DNA of 47,804 nucleotides from Victivallales bacterium (lineage in GTDB: Bacteria > Verrucomicrobiota > Lentisphaeria > Oligosphaerales > Oligosphaeraceae): positions 1-47,804 of the forward strand of contig JAFZIJ010000011.1 in NCBI GenBank assembly GCA_017554445.1, in the 5' to 3' direction. The notes below the pieces were generated by a model that worked only from the letters and a program-made list of their open reading frames with translations, was not told where the DNA came from and made no database searches. Shown one piece after another: positions 22,843-31,217 of the stretch; the first letter of the stretch is position 1, and the number at the start of each line of letters is the position of its first letter. Position numbers and translations under genes: made by a program.

Positions 22843-25800
22843 ATGAAAAAGTTCATGATAGTTTCGTTGATGTTTTTCGCGCTGCTTGGGCATGCGCAGG
22901 ACAACAAGCCGCAGCCAAGCGAGGCGGAAATCGCACGCATGAAGAGCGCCTGCCCGAAGGTCGCGACGGTGAAGCCCGCAAAGCCGCGCAAAGTGTTGGT
23001 GTACATGGATACGAAAGGTTTCTATCATACATCCATCCCATTCGCCACGAAGGCGTTGCAGATCATCGGCGAAACGACTGGCGCCTTCACGGTGGCGGAA
23101 GTGACGGATGACGCGAAAGCGTTCGAGCCCGAACATCTGAAAGAGTTTGATGTCATCTTTTTGAACAACAACACGAGCCGTCTGCCGATCGGCGGCGTCG
23201 ATTATGCGAAAATGCCCGCCGGTAAAGAGCGCGACGATGCGGAGGCTCGCGAAATGCGTCTTCGCAACGGCCTTTTGGATTTCGCCCGTACGGAAGGCAA
23301 AGGCATCTTCGGCATCCATGCGGCCATCGACGCGTTCTACACATGGCCGGAATACGGTGAGATGATGGGTGGTTATTTCAATCTTCATCCGTGGAGTGAA
23401 ACCGTTGGCGTCGAACTGGTTGACGCGGGGCATCCGCTGATGCGCGGTTGGCGCGGCGTTCCGTTCTCCATCAATGAAGAAATCTATCAAGTGAAAGAAC
23501 CGTACAGCCGTGACAAACAGCGCATTCTCATGCGTTTGGACACGTCTCGCACGAATATGGACAAAGGCAACCAAATCCGCCGCGACGACGGCGATTTCGC
23601 GTTGGCGTGGTTGAAGAACTATGGCAAAGGCCGCGTCGTTTATATCGGTTTCGGCCATCGCCATGAGACATTCTGGAATCCGGGTATGATGCAGATGATG
23701 TTGGACGCCGTGCAGTATTGCGCAGGTGATTTGAAGTGCGATGAACGTCCGAGCAATTTCGTTGATGACGCCTACAACGCCATGACGGCGGATATGGGTT
23801 TTGCGCGCGGCTTGCAGGACATCATCGCCAAATTGGCGCAGTACCAGTATTCTGTTGATGATACGGAAGCACGTCAGATTGAACGTCTTGTGAATGACGC
23901 CGAAGCTCCTGGCAAAGAAAAGCGCGCGAAACAGCTGGCCACCGCGTTGGCGGGGCTGCTCCGTCCAGAAAGCACGGTTGACGCCCGCAATTTCGCCCTG
24001 CGGCAGTTGTCCCGCATTGGCGGCGCGGCGGAGATTCCCGCGATTGAATCGCAGTTCGCCGACGAGAAGACGGCCGTGATGGCCCTCTATGCGTTGCAGC
24101 GTATTCCGGACGCCGCTGCAGAACAGGCGATGATCCGTTCGTTGGATGCCGTTCCGCGTGAACGTGCCGCAACGGCGATCGCGCTCGGCCGCAAGAAATG
24201 CGCGGCGGCTGTCGCGCCGTTGGCCAAACTGTTGAACGACGACAACTACGGCCCTGCGGCCGCGTTGGGCATCGGCATGATCGGCACGAAGGAGGCCGCG
24301 CAGACGTTGGCGACTGCGTTGCCGACGGTGAAACAAGCCTTGCGCCGCGACATCATGATCGGCCTCTGCGATGCCATTGGGGCTTTGCCCGCGGCGGATT
24401 GCGTAGATGCCTGTCAGGCATTGCTGGCGGCAAACGACTGCCTGCCGAACGCGAAGGCTGCCGCACAGGCGAAGGCCTTCATCGCGGCTGGCGAAAAGGC
24501 TGATGCCACACAAATTCTGAATCTTTTGAAGAGCGGAGATGGCTTGATGAAGGCGGCTGTCGCGCATGCGCTGCCGGAAATCAATGGCGCGTTGCCGAAA
24601 GTCGTGGCGGCCATCGACACGCTTCCCGCTGACGCGGCGTGCTTTGTGATGGATGCTGTCGCTGCGTCGAACAGCAAGGCATTTGAAGCGGATGTGATCC
24701 GCCTGTTGACCAGCAAGAACGACCAGATCGCCATGACGGCGGCTCGCACGTTGGAGGCTATTGGTGGTGCGAATTCCGTTCTGCCGTTGGCCAAACTGTC
24801 TGCCGACGGTGAAGGCGCGCGCAAGAATCAAGCCCGTCATGCGTTGTATCGCATGGTTGGCGACGACGTTGATGCGAAGATCCGTTCGGAAGCCGTCAGC
24901 ACGGCGAATGATGCCGCGTTCCGCGCGGAATTGATCCGCGCGTTGGGTGGTCGTTTGGACAAAGGCGCCGTCAAGATGCTTGCGGATAACTCTCTGTCGG
25001 AGGATAAGGAAGTCCGCAAGGAAGCTGTCGCCGCCTTGGCGCTCGTGGCTAGCGAAAAGGATCTGCCGACCATTATCGATCTGCTGACGAAAGTCACTGG
25101 TTCTGCGGAGCGTACGCAGTTGAAGAACATGGTCATCAATATTGGCAAGCGGGCAGAAGACCAGACGGCCGCGTCCGCGGCCGTCATCGCCGCGTTGAAC
25201 GGCGACATCGCGTCATCGTCGCGTGTCGCCTTGCTGGAAGCTTTGGGCAAATTGGCCAACAACAACGCGTTGCCCGTTCTGACGGCGGCTTGCAAGAGCG
25301 ACGACGCGGCCGTGAAGCGTATCGCAATTCTCGCTCTTGGCGAATGGCCGACGCCCGAACCGCTGGACACGTTGCGCGGCATCAGCCGTGACGACGCGGC
25401 GTCGCTTGCACATAAAGTTTTGGCGTTGCGTGGTTACGCACGTTTGCTTGCGCTACCGAGCCCGCGTCCCGTCAAAGAGACTTTGGAACTCTACAAAGAG
25501 GCTTTGGCCTTAGCGAAGAACCCGCAGGAAAAAGGCTCTTTGATCAATGGTCTCGGCTATCTGCTCCATCCGGAAGCGTTGAAGCTCGCGAAGAGCTATC
25601 TGGATGTGCCCGAACTCGCGAATGAGGCCGTCCTTTCCGCGACGCGCATCATGAACGGCCTGAACGGCGCGGCCATGAAACTGACATCTTCACACGGCGG
25701 CGGCCAACGCAACGCCATCGACGGCAATACCGCCACCCGCTGGACAAGCGGCAAGGCACAGGCTGGTGACGAATGGTTCCAAATCGACATGGGGTATCCG

Positions 25801-26448
25801 TCGGAAATCAGTGAAATCAAACTGTTCGCTGGCGAGACAGGTAACGACTTCCCTGTCGAATACAAAGTCTATGTCACGGAAGACACGGCCAATTGGGGCA
25901 AGCCTGTTCTGGAAGGTAAGGGCAGTGACCGCAACATGTTGCTGAAGCTCAGCGCTTATGGCCGCTACATCAAAATCGTCCAGACGGGCCGCGGCACCAT
26001 GTACTGGTCTATCTGCGAAATGCAAATCAACGGCGTTCCGGCGGATGCAGGCAAGCGTATCGACAACGCCGAGCTGAAGTTCTCCGCCAGCAAAAACGCG
26101 GACAATGTGAAGAACGCCGTGGACGGCAATGCGAATACGCGTTGGGACACGAACGCCATGCAAGCCGTTGGCGACTGGTTCATGATTGAGCTGCCGAAAG
26201 TCATGACCGTCAAGAAAATCGTGATGGACGCCACCAAGTCCGCCAACGACTTCCCAAAAGGCTACCGTATTGATGTCTCGCAGGATGGAAAGGACTGGAA
26301 AGGCCCTGTCGGCATGGGCAACGGCACGGGAGCGGTCACGACCGCCATGCTGCTGGACTATCCCGCGAAATTCGTGAAGATCACGTTGACGGAAGCGACG
26401 GATAAATGGTTCTGGTCCATCCATGATCTGAGCGTGTTTGCTGAATGA
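22843..26448 (+). CDS. Secreted ThuA-like protein with HEAT repeats and two F5/8 type C (discoidin) domains
   Basis: A 1201-residue exported protein with a signal peptide ending near GHAQ. Residues ~47-300 are a ThuA/trehalose-utilisation-like domain (KVLVYMDTKGFYHTS, GIFGIHAAIDAFYTWPEYG, GRVVYIGFGHRHE), a glutamine-amidotransferase-like fold of unclear activity. Residues ~330-940 are alpha-helical HEAT-type repeats rich in Ala and Asp. Two F5/8 type C modules follow at ~946-1067 (AIDGNTATRWTSG, WFQIDMG) and ~1076-1200 (AVDGNANTRWDT, WFMIELP), predicted to bind carbohydrate. An AAAGGAG ribosome site precedes the ATG. It lies downstream of the exported Gfo/Idh enzyme, so both probably work on the same extracytoplasmic glycan. 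PVC relatives often carry a cytochrome c domain after ThuA-HEAT. None is present here, as there is no CxxCH. Confidence 0.85.
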   Translation: MKKFMIVSLMFFALLGHAQDNKPQPSEAEIARMKSACPKVATVKPAKPRKVLVYMDTKGFYHTSIPFATKALQIIGETTGAFTVAEVTDDAKAFEPEHLKEFDVIFLNNNTSRLPIGGVDYAKMPAGKERDDAEAREMRLRNGLLDFARTEGKGIFGIHAAIDAFYTWPEYGEMMGGYFNLHPWSETVGVELVDAGHPLMRGWRGVPFSINEEIYQVKEPYSRDKQRILMRLDTSRTNMDKGNQIRRDDGDFALAWLKNYGKGRVVYIGFGHRHETFWNPGMMQMMLDAVQYCAGDLKCDERPSNFVDDAYNAMTADMGFARGLQDIIAKLAQYQYSVDDTEARQIERLVNDAEAPGKEKRAKQLATALAGLLRPESTVDARNFALRQLSRIGGAAEIPAIESQFADEKTAVMALYALQRIPDAAAEQAMIRSLDAVPRERAATAIALGRKKCAAAVAPLAKLLNDDNYGPAAALGIGMIGTKEAAQTLATALPTVKQALRRDIMIGLCDAIGALPAADCVDACQALLAANDCLPNAKAAAQAKAFIAAGEKADATQILNLLKSGDGLMKAAVAHALPEINGALPKVVAAIDTLPADAACFVMDAVAASNSKAFEADVIRLLTSKNDQIAMTAARTLEAIGGANSVLPLAKLSADGEGARKNQARHALYRMVGDDVDAKIRSEAVSTANDAAFRAELIRALGGRLDKGAVKMLADNSLSEDKEVRKEAVAALALVASEKDLPTIIDLLTKVTGSAERTQLKNMVINIGKRAEDQTAASAAVIAALNGDIASSSRVALLEALGKLANNNALPVLTAACKSDDAAVKRIAILALGEWPTPEPLDTLRGISRDDAASLAHKVLALRGYARLLALPSPRPVKETLELYKEALALAKNPQEKGSLINGLGYLLHPEALKLAKSYLDVPELANEAVLSATRIMNGLNGAAMKLTSSHGGGQRNAIDGNTATRWTSGKAQAGDEWFQIDMGYPSEISEIKLFAGETGNDFPVEYKVYVTEDTANWGKPVLEGKGSDRNMLLKLSAYGRYIKIVQTGRGTMYWSICEMQINGVPADAGKRIDNAELKFSASKNADNVKNAVDGNANTRWDTNAMQAVGDWFMIELPKVMTVKKIVMDATKSANDFPKGYRIDVSQDGKDWKGPVGMGNGTGAVTTAMLLDYPAKFVKITLTEATDKWFWSIHDLSVFAE

Positions 26449-26480
26449 TTCACCAGGGGGTAGCAAGGGCGTCCTGTTCT

Positions 26481-26489
26481 TGTTATAAT
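26481..26489 (+). promoter_or_regulatory. Extended -10 promoter for the 26524-29088 operon
   Basis: TGTTATAAT (TGn plus perfect TATAAT, 26484-26489) lies 35 bases before the ATG at 26524. No good -35 is seen, as expected for an extended -10 promoter. GAGGGAGG directly follows. Confidence 0.5.
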
Positions 26490-26523
26490 ACAGAGGGAGG
26501 AATTGGTTTTAGAAGGTTATGTC

Positions 26524-26913
26524 ATGGGATTGAGTGCTTTAGAGCAATGGGAATTGACGCTGAAGACGGCGTTGGATTCGATAGATGCCTTGTTGGAAAA
26601 CAAATACGGGCCGTTTCTGGTGAGAAAAGCCAGTAGGCCGGCAGCCGGTAAGGCATCGAATCCAAAATACGACGGCGTGTTCGGCATCGACTCTAAGTTT
26701 ACATTGGGCTATGCGAGCGGCAGCGGGCCGGGCTACATCATCGAGTTGTTGACCGGTTCAGCGACGCCGTTGCCGTCCGTCATGAAGGCGGAGATATTGG
26801 ATGATTTGGAGTCGATGCTGCCGGAAGTGCTGGCTACGTCCTTTCCTGGAAGGGAGTTCAAAATTGAACGGATCGGCGAGCGTTTCAGGCTGACAGGCGA
26901 TTTGGGTTTCTGA
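26524..26913 (+). CDS. Conserved-looking small protein of unknown function
   Basis: A 129-residue soluble protein. It has an N-terminal amphipathic helix (LEQWELTLKTALDSIDALLENKYG), then a beta-rich segment with NPKYDGVFGIDSKFTLGYASGSGPGYIIEL, a second helix (VMKAEILDDLESMLPEVL) and a final strand pair ending in GDLGF. I recognise no catalytic motif and assign no function. The ATG at 26524 has AAGG seven bases upstream. The TTG at 26503 sits two bases from a GGAGG and is too close to use it. It is the first gene of an operon with two U32-like proteins (next gene 15 bases downstream), so a role with them is possible. Confidence 0.75.
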   Translation: MGLSALEQWELTLKTALDSIDALLENKYGPFLVRKASRPAAGKASNPKYDGVFGIDSKFTLGYASGSGPGYIIELLTGSATPLPSVMKAEILDDLESMLPEVLATSFPGREFKIERIGERFRLTGDLGF

Positions 26914-26928
26914 ACAAGCGAGGCGTTA

Positions 26929-28020
26929 ATGTCTGAAAATCAACAACAAGTCAAAGTGTCGAAGGTCGGACGGAAATTTGCCGTCGGCTACCAGATGGTC
27001 GGTGAAAGGACGAAGGAAGACTGGATAAATGTCATCTCCAAGTATCGTGAATCGATATTGGAAGTCTATTTCGCGATTCCTGGCGACATGAGCGGACGCG
27101 CCCCGGCGGGCTTGACATTGGAAGCGAAGACCACCGAAGAGAAACGGGCCACGTTCCTTGCGGATTTGGACCGTTTCAAGGCCATGGGAGTTTCGGGTGT
27201 GCTCCTGTTCAATTCGGCCTGCTACGGCGTGAAGACTCAGTCGAAAGAGCTGCTGGAGCATGTTGGAAACAGCTTGGAGGAAGTTGGAAAACATATTGAT
27301 CTGAAGGCGGTTACGACGTTGCATCCCGGTATCGCGGAATTCGTTCGGAAGAATTTTCCGGACATAAAAGTGCGTTCATCCGTGACGATGCAGATCGGCA
27401 CGATTCCGCAGATGGAGGCCGTGGCTGAACAGTTCGACGGCTTCTATCTACATCGCGATTTCAACCGTGATTTAGAGCACATCAAAACCGTTCGCGCATG
27501 GTGTGACGCGCATGGCAAGACGTTGCATCTTCTGGCCAATAGCGGCTGTCTCTACCAGTGTCCTTACCATATCATCCACATGGGTTATACAGCGCATTGC
27601 GAAGATACAATGCGGATGCCTTCCATCTATGATGACAGCCGTCCGTCTCCATGCTGTGACGTCTATATGTTTCCGGACAACATACCTGTGCTGCTGCAAA
27701 ACACATGGATACGGCCGGAGGATCTGCACAAAGTTTCCGGATATTTCGAGACTGTCAAGCTGGCCACCCGCATCAGCCCGCGGATACAGGACATCGTCAA
27801 GGGCTATTGCGAAGGCGAGTGGCACGGCAATCTGCTCAGCATGTTCGAAATGGACTATTCCACCTTGTCTTGCGTGCCGAAAATCATGAACGACAAGTTC
27901 CCTGATGACTGGTTTGAGCGGACCATGCACTGCGATCGTCATTGCGAAAGTTGCGGCTACTGCAAAAAGGTGTTCGCGCAGGTTTCTGAAAAGGCTGATG
28001 ACATGGAAAAGGAGGGGTGA
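26929..28020 (+). CDS. Peptidase-U32-like protein with C-terminal cysteine cluster (first of a tandem pair)
   Basis: A 363-residue cytosolic protein resembling U32-family (YhbU/UbiU-like) TIM-barrel proteins. NSGCLYQCPYH (Cys207, Cys211) matches the conserved U32-type cysteine block, and LATRISPRIQDIVKGYCEG and the WIRPEDL segment are also family-like. The C-terminus has Cys335, Cys339, Cys342 and Cys345 (C-x3-C-x2-C-x2-C), a pattern expected to hold an Fe-S cluster. U32 proteins act in tRNA or 23S rRNA hydroxylation and O2-independent ubiquinone synthesis. The function here is unknown. AGGCG precedes the ATG. It is followed after three bases by a paralogue with the same layout, which suggests a heterodimer such as UbiU-UbiV. 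Confidence 0.75.
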   Translation: MSENQQQVKVSKVGRKFAVGYQMVGERTKEDWINVISKYRESILEVYFAIPGDMSGRAPAGLTLEAKTTEEKRATFLADLDRFKAMGVSGVLLFNSACYGVKTQSKELLEHVGNSLEEVGKHIDLKAVTTLHPGIAEFVRKNFPDIKVRSSVTMQIGTIPQMEAVAEQFDGFYLHRDFNRDLEHIKTVRAWCDAHGKTLHLLANSGCLYQCPYHIIHMGYTAHCEDTMRMPSIYDDSRPSPCCDVYMFPDNIPVLLQNTWIRPEDLHKVSGYFETVKLATRISPRIQDIVKGYCEGEWHGNLLSMFEMDYSTLSCVPKIMNDKFPDDWFERTMHCDRHCESCGYCKKVFAQVSEKADDMEKEG

Positions 28021-28023
28021 CGA

Positions 28024-29088
28024 ATGCTTGGGCTTATCGATAAAGTATTGAGTCTGTTCGACAACCGCAAGTTGGCCTGTGAAGTCGGCTACCAGATGGA
28101 CAATCCAGGCATGATGCCTGTTCTGCAACAATTCAAAGGACAGGTCACGGACGTGTATTTCTCGTTGCCTGGTGATCCTACCTACTATGGCGCATGGGGT
28201 ATGAAGGGTGGAATGGAGTGGAAGGGGCTCTACATGCGATTTTTAAAGGATTTAGATGAGTTTACCCGTATGGGCATCTCCGCCATCGTCTGCGTGGACG
28301 CGTCCTGCTACGGTGCAAATTTCTCTTCGGAGGAACTGATGAAGCACATTGCGGAGATGCTACGCAACATTTCTGAACATATCCGTATTCGGGCGGTCAC
28401 GACAAGCTCCTTCCCAGTCGCCGAATGCCTTCGTCACATGAACGGCAATCTGAAGATTCGCGCATCGGAGGGCATGCATCTGATGAGCGTCCGACAATTG
28501 GTCTTCACTCAGCATTTGTTCAATGGCTATTATATTGGCTATGAAGGAGTTCGCGATTTGGATGAAATCGAACGGATGCGGAAATGGTGTGACGACAACG
28601 GCAAATCGCTGCATATCGTGCCGAACAATTCCTGCTTGTACCGCTGTCCGTACTATATTTATCATGGAAACGTACAGTCCCATCTGCAGGATATCGTTCT
28701 CGCGCAGAAAGATACAAATGCACTGCCTGTAGATAGGACAGCTCCATGCGAACAGCTTCTGGCCAAGCCCGAAAACAAGGTCAAGATCCTGCAAGGTATG
28801 TGGATACGGCCAGAAGACATGCGCTATGTGTCGTATTATTTCGATTCCATGCGGCTGGCGACCCGTACGAACAAGAATCTGCCGGATATTGTCAAGGCTT
28901 ATTGCGAAGGCCATTGGGACGGAAATCTTTGTGACATTCTGGAGTCGATGCATGATCATTCCGCTTTGTTCCCAGTACTCCATAATGACCGTTTTCCGAA
29001 GAACTGGTTCAAGAAGACTTCCCGTTGCGGCTATTGTTGCGAAACATGCCATTATTGCGAAGAGGTGCTGAAGAAAGTGTCGGACTGA
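28024..29088 (+). CDS. Peptidase-U32-like protein with C-terminal cysteine cluster (second of a tandem pair)
   Basis: A 354-residue paralogue of the preceding gene. Shared blocks include GYQM near the start, a YFSLPGD counterpart of YFAIPGD, ASCYGA, NSCLYRCPYYIYH (Cys204, Cys208), MWIRPEDM and LPDIVKAYCEGHWDGN. The tail has Cys335, Cys338, Cys339, Cys342 and Cys345. The overall identity to its neighbour looks moderate, so the duplication is old and both copies have probably kept distinct roles. GGAGGGG lies directly before the ATG, within the end of the upstream gene, so translation is coupled. An intrinsic terminator follows seven bases after the stop, closing the operon that starts at 26524. 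The Fe-S assignment rests on cysteine spacing only. Confidence 0.75.
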   Translation: MLGLIDKVLSLFDNRKLACEVGYQMDNPGMMPVLQQFKGQVTDVYFSLPGDPTYYGAWGMKGGMEWKGLYMRFLKDLDEFTRMGISAIVCVDASCYGANFSSEELMKHIAEMLRNISEHIRIRAVTTSSFPVAECLRHMNGNLKIRASEGMHLMSVRQLVFTQHLFNGYYIGYEGVRDLDEIERMRKWCDDNGKSLHIVPNNSCLYRCPYYIYHGNVQSHLQDIVLAQKDTNALPVDRTAPCEQLLAKPENKVKILQGMWIRPEDMRYVSYYFDSMRLATRTNKNLPDIVKAYCEGHWDGNLCDILESMHDHSALFPVLHNDRFPKNWFKKTSRCGYCCETCHYCEEVLKKVSD

Positions 29089-29094
29089 GAAGAT

Positions 29095-29147
29095 ACAGCC
29101 CCCGATTTTGTCATGCTCTTGGACAAAACAGGGGGCTGTTTTGTCTT
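29095..29147 (+). terminator. Intrinsic terminator of the U32-like operon
   Basis: The left arm, ACAGCCCCC and then TTTTGTC, pairs with GACAAAA and GGGGGCTGT (29122-29139), with one small internal mismatch and a nine-base loop. A TTTTGTCTTGTTT tract follows. It begins seven bases after the second U32-like stop codon. Confidence 0.92.
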
Positions 29148-29208
29148 GTTTGGTGATACAATCGTTGAATGTTGATTGGACGCGTCTGCAGATGACCAAT
29201 CGTTAAAA

Positions 29209-29236
29209 TTGAAAAAAATAGCCTCCACATTATAAT
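29209..29236 (+). promoter_or_regulatory. Sigma-70-like promoter for the 29340 secreted protein
   Basis: TTGAAA (29209-29214), a 16-base spacer and a perfect TATAAT (29231-29236). Transcription would begin near 29243, leaving a ~97-base leader. I see no strong structure in the leader. Confidence 0.68.
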
Positions 29237-29339
29237 AAATTCATCGAAGATCATATAAGTATGAAGACATGCCAAGGGGCACACGTTTCACGTGGCGCTG
29301 TCCAATGGCGTTCCATTTTATTAATAAGGAGCATATACG

Positions 29340-30380
29340 ATGTTGTTCAAGAAGATGTTTGTTTTGATGTTGACATTGGGACTGACGGCGATAATGTTTG
29401 CGCAAACTGCCGAAAAACAGTATTTTCTGGTTGATTCGCGGACGCAGATGCCAGTCTTGTGCTATCCCATGTTGCCGAATTGGCTGCATGGCGGCAAGAC
29501 GAACTGGACGACGGAGCCGGCCACGCCGGTCAATTGGCATGTGTGGGCCATGTCGCCTGACCAGCAGGTAAAAATCATCTTTTCATCGTTGGCGGTGATT
29601 CCCGCCACGGGACAGATTCGTCAAGTGCCGTTTTTGCAGAATCCCTACATCTTGCCTAACACGTTGCTACAAGGTGCACAGAGAGACCATAATTTGACCA
29701 ATCTGCGGCTGGTGGATGCACGTTTCATCCAACATGAGGCTCCGAAGGATTTGCTTGAATCACGTATGAAGCAGGCTCAGCAGCATGGCATCCGTCCGAC
29801 CAATTTCCTGTTTACGGAGCTTTTCTTCCATTACGAAGGAGAACGAAACGGTAAAAAGTACACGGTGGTTTTCTCATTGCCGATGTTGGCGACGGAAAAC
29901 CGTCCGGGCATGGGCTTTACAACCGTTGTGGAATTGTTGATGCCGACGTCGTTCAGCTGTCCGCCTGAACTGGAGAAGGATACGCACAAGCGGCTGGAAG
30001 CCATGGTGACGAAAGTCCAGATGAATCCGCACTTCACGGCGGTCGTCAATCGGATTGCCGCGCAACGGACGGCGAACTGGATTCGTCTGCAGAATGAAAT
30101 CCATGATAAGCAGATGGAGGCCGCCGCCAATTGGTCAAAGACGCAGGATAAAGTGCGCGACATGTGGTCGGAATACATTCGTGACGTGGATACGGTCTCC
30201 AATCCGAACACGGGCGAGAAGATGTTCGTCGATAGCCGTTACGACCATGCGTGGATCAACAGCGACAACGAGATCATCTACCATAATAATGGTTTCAACA
30301 CGCCCAACGCGAACACGGCGACATTTGATCCGAACAGCAATTCATGGTTCAACAAGACCAACTGGAGCAAGCTGAAGTAG
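29340..30380 (+). CDS. Secreted protein of unknown function
   Basis: A 346-residue protein with a clear signal peptide (MLFKKMFVLMLTLGLTAIMFAQ). The middle (~40-210) is beta-rich, with PVNWHVWAMSPDQQVKIIFSS and HYEGERNGKKYTVVFSLPML. It is followed by a helical stretch (~215-275) and a C-terminal block VSNPNTGEKMFVDSRYDHAWINSDNEIIYH. The TGEK...YDHAWIN...E pattern of that last block recurs in other secreted bacterial proteins as I remember them, but I cannot name a family. AAGGAG precedes the ATG and it has its own promoter, so it is a single-gene unit. Its stop codon lies inside the left end of a palindromic repeat element. It could be a periplasmic or cell-surface protein. No enzyme motif is visible. 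Confidence 0.8.
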   Translation: MLFKKMFVLMLTLGLTAIMFAQTAEKQYFLVDSRTQMPVLCYPMLPNWLHGGKTNWTTEPATPVNWHVWAMSPDQQVKIIFSSLAVIPATGQIRQVPFLQNPYILPNTLLQGAQRDHNLTNLRLVDARFIQHEAPKDLLESRMKQAQQHGIRPTNFLFTELFFHYEGERNGKKYTVVFSLPMLATENRPGMGFTTVVELLMPTSFSCPPELEKDTHKRLEAMVTKVQMNPHFTAVVNRIAAQRTANWIRLQNEIHDKQMEAAANWSKTQDKVRDMWSEYIRDVDTVSNPNTGEKMFVDSRYDHAWINSDNEIIYHNNGFNTPNANTATFDPNSNSWFNKTNWSKLK

Positions 30381-30504
30381 CGACGGCGTCTCGCCGTTGA
30401 ATGTAACGACGGCGTCTCGCCGTTGAATGTAACGACGGCGTCTCGCCGTTGAATGGTAGCGATTGCAGGACGCCTGCCACCGACGGCGGGGACGCCGTCG
30501 CTAC
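30377..30504. repeat. Palindromic repeat element with 14-bp terminal inverted repeats and three internal 26-bp copies
   Basis: GTAGCGACGGCGTC at 30377-30390 is the exact reverse complement of GACGCCGTCGCTAC at 30491-30504. Inside, a 26-base unit is repeated three times (30381-30406, 30407-30432, 30433-30458). Each copy carries the hairpin ACGGCG-TCT-CGCCGT. Further right are GCAGG-ACG-CCTGC and an 8-bp CGACGGCG/CGCCGTCG stem. The left end includes the TAG stop of the secreted-protein gene. It resembles a REP/MITE-like intergenic element. A terminator role between the convergent genes is possible. Confidence 0.85.
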
Positions 30505-30525
30505 ATCGTGCTCCCGAAGGCGGCT

Positions 30526-31188
30526 TCACTGTTTTTTCAATTCAATGACGCGATTGGCTTGTTTGGCGAGATTCAAATCGTGGGTGACCATGATGAGTGT
30601 CTTGGCTTTGCCAGAACGGACATGCTGCAGGATGTCGATGATGCCCTGCGCGGCTTTGGCGTCAAGATTGCCAGTCGGTTCGTCCGCAAGGATGATGTCC
30701 GGATTGTTGATGAGTGAACGCGCGATGGCGACGCGCTGCTGTTCGCCGCCTGACAATTCGCGCGGACGGTGGTTCAGACGTGACGCAAGGCCGAATGTTT
30801 CCAGCCATTTTTTTGCGCTCTTATAGACATCGTTGCGGTTGACGCCCCATTGGAGGGCGGGCAGGGCGGCGTTCTCCAATGCGGACAGCTCAGGAAAGAG
30901 CATGTAGGACTGGAAGACGAAGCCAATGCGTTGTTTACGGAGTTTCGTGAGCGCACTGGAAGACATTTTCGCGATGTTCTGCCCGTCCAGCAAAATGTCG
31001 CCTGATGTCGGTCTGTCGAGCCCTGCAAGTATGTGGAGGAGTGTGGTCTTGCCACAGCCGGACGGGCCCGTGAGGGCAAGCCATTCGCCTTTTGGAAGGT
31101 CGAGGCTGAGATCTTTGATGACTTCGATTGTTCCTCCCGCCAGCGAAAACGTCTTGTGGAGTTTTTTGATTTGGAAAAGCGGTTCCAT
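30526..31188 (-). CDS. lolD: Lipoprotein-releasing ABC transporter ATPase
   Basis: A 220-residue ABC ATPase of the LolD/MacB type. Walker A is GPSGCGKTT, the Q-loop is FQSYMLFP, the signature is LSGGEQQR, Walker B is [12 protein letters not shown] and the H-loop is VTHD. LolD drives extraction of outer-membrane lipoproteins from the inner membrane and hands them to LolA. The gene follows the LolC/E-type permease by 29 bases on the same strand, so the pair forms a complete transporter if the permease works as a homodimer. No strong Shine-Dalgarno is visible. The presence of a Lol system implies an outer membrane. A MacB-like role is less likely because the permease topology is LolC-like. Confidence 0.9.
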   Translation of the reverse strand: MEPLFQIKKLHKTFSLAGGTIEVIKDLSLDLPKGEWLALTGPSGCGKTTLLHILAGLDRPTSGDILLDGQNIAKMSSSALTKLRKQRIGFVFQSYMLFPELSALENAALPALQWGVNRNDVYKSAKKWLETFGLASRLNHRPRELSGGEQQRVAIARSLINNPDIILADEPTGNLDAKAAQGIIDILQHVRSGKAKTLIMVTHDLNLAKQANRVIELKKQ

Positions 31189-31217
31189 TGTATTGTGTTA
31201 TCTGTGTTGGGAGATTG

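Noticed and set aside
22783..24840. Long open frame of 685 codons antisense to the ThuA-HEAT gene
   Set aside because: It has no ribosome site and a composition typical of the reverse frame of a GC-rich, Ala-rich gene. The sense frame has a signal peptide and clear domains.
30381..30458. CRISPR array
   Set aside because: The 26-base units are directly adjacent with no spacers, and no cas genes are present.
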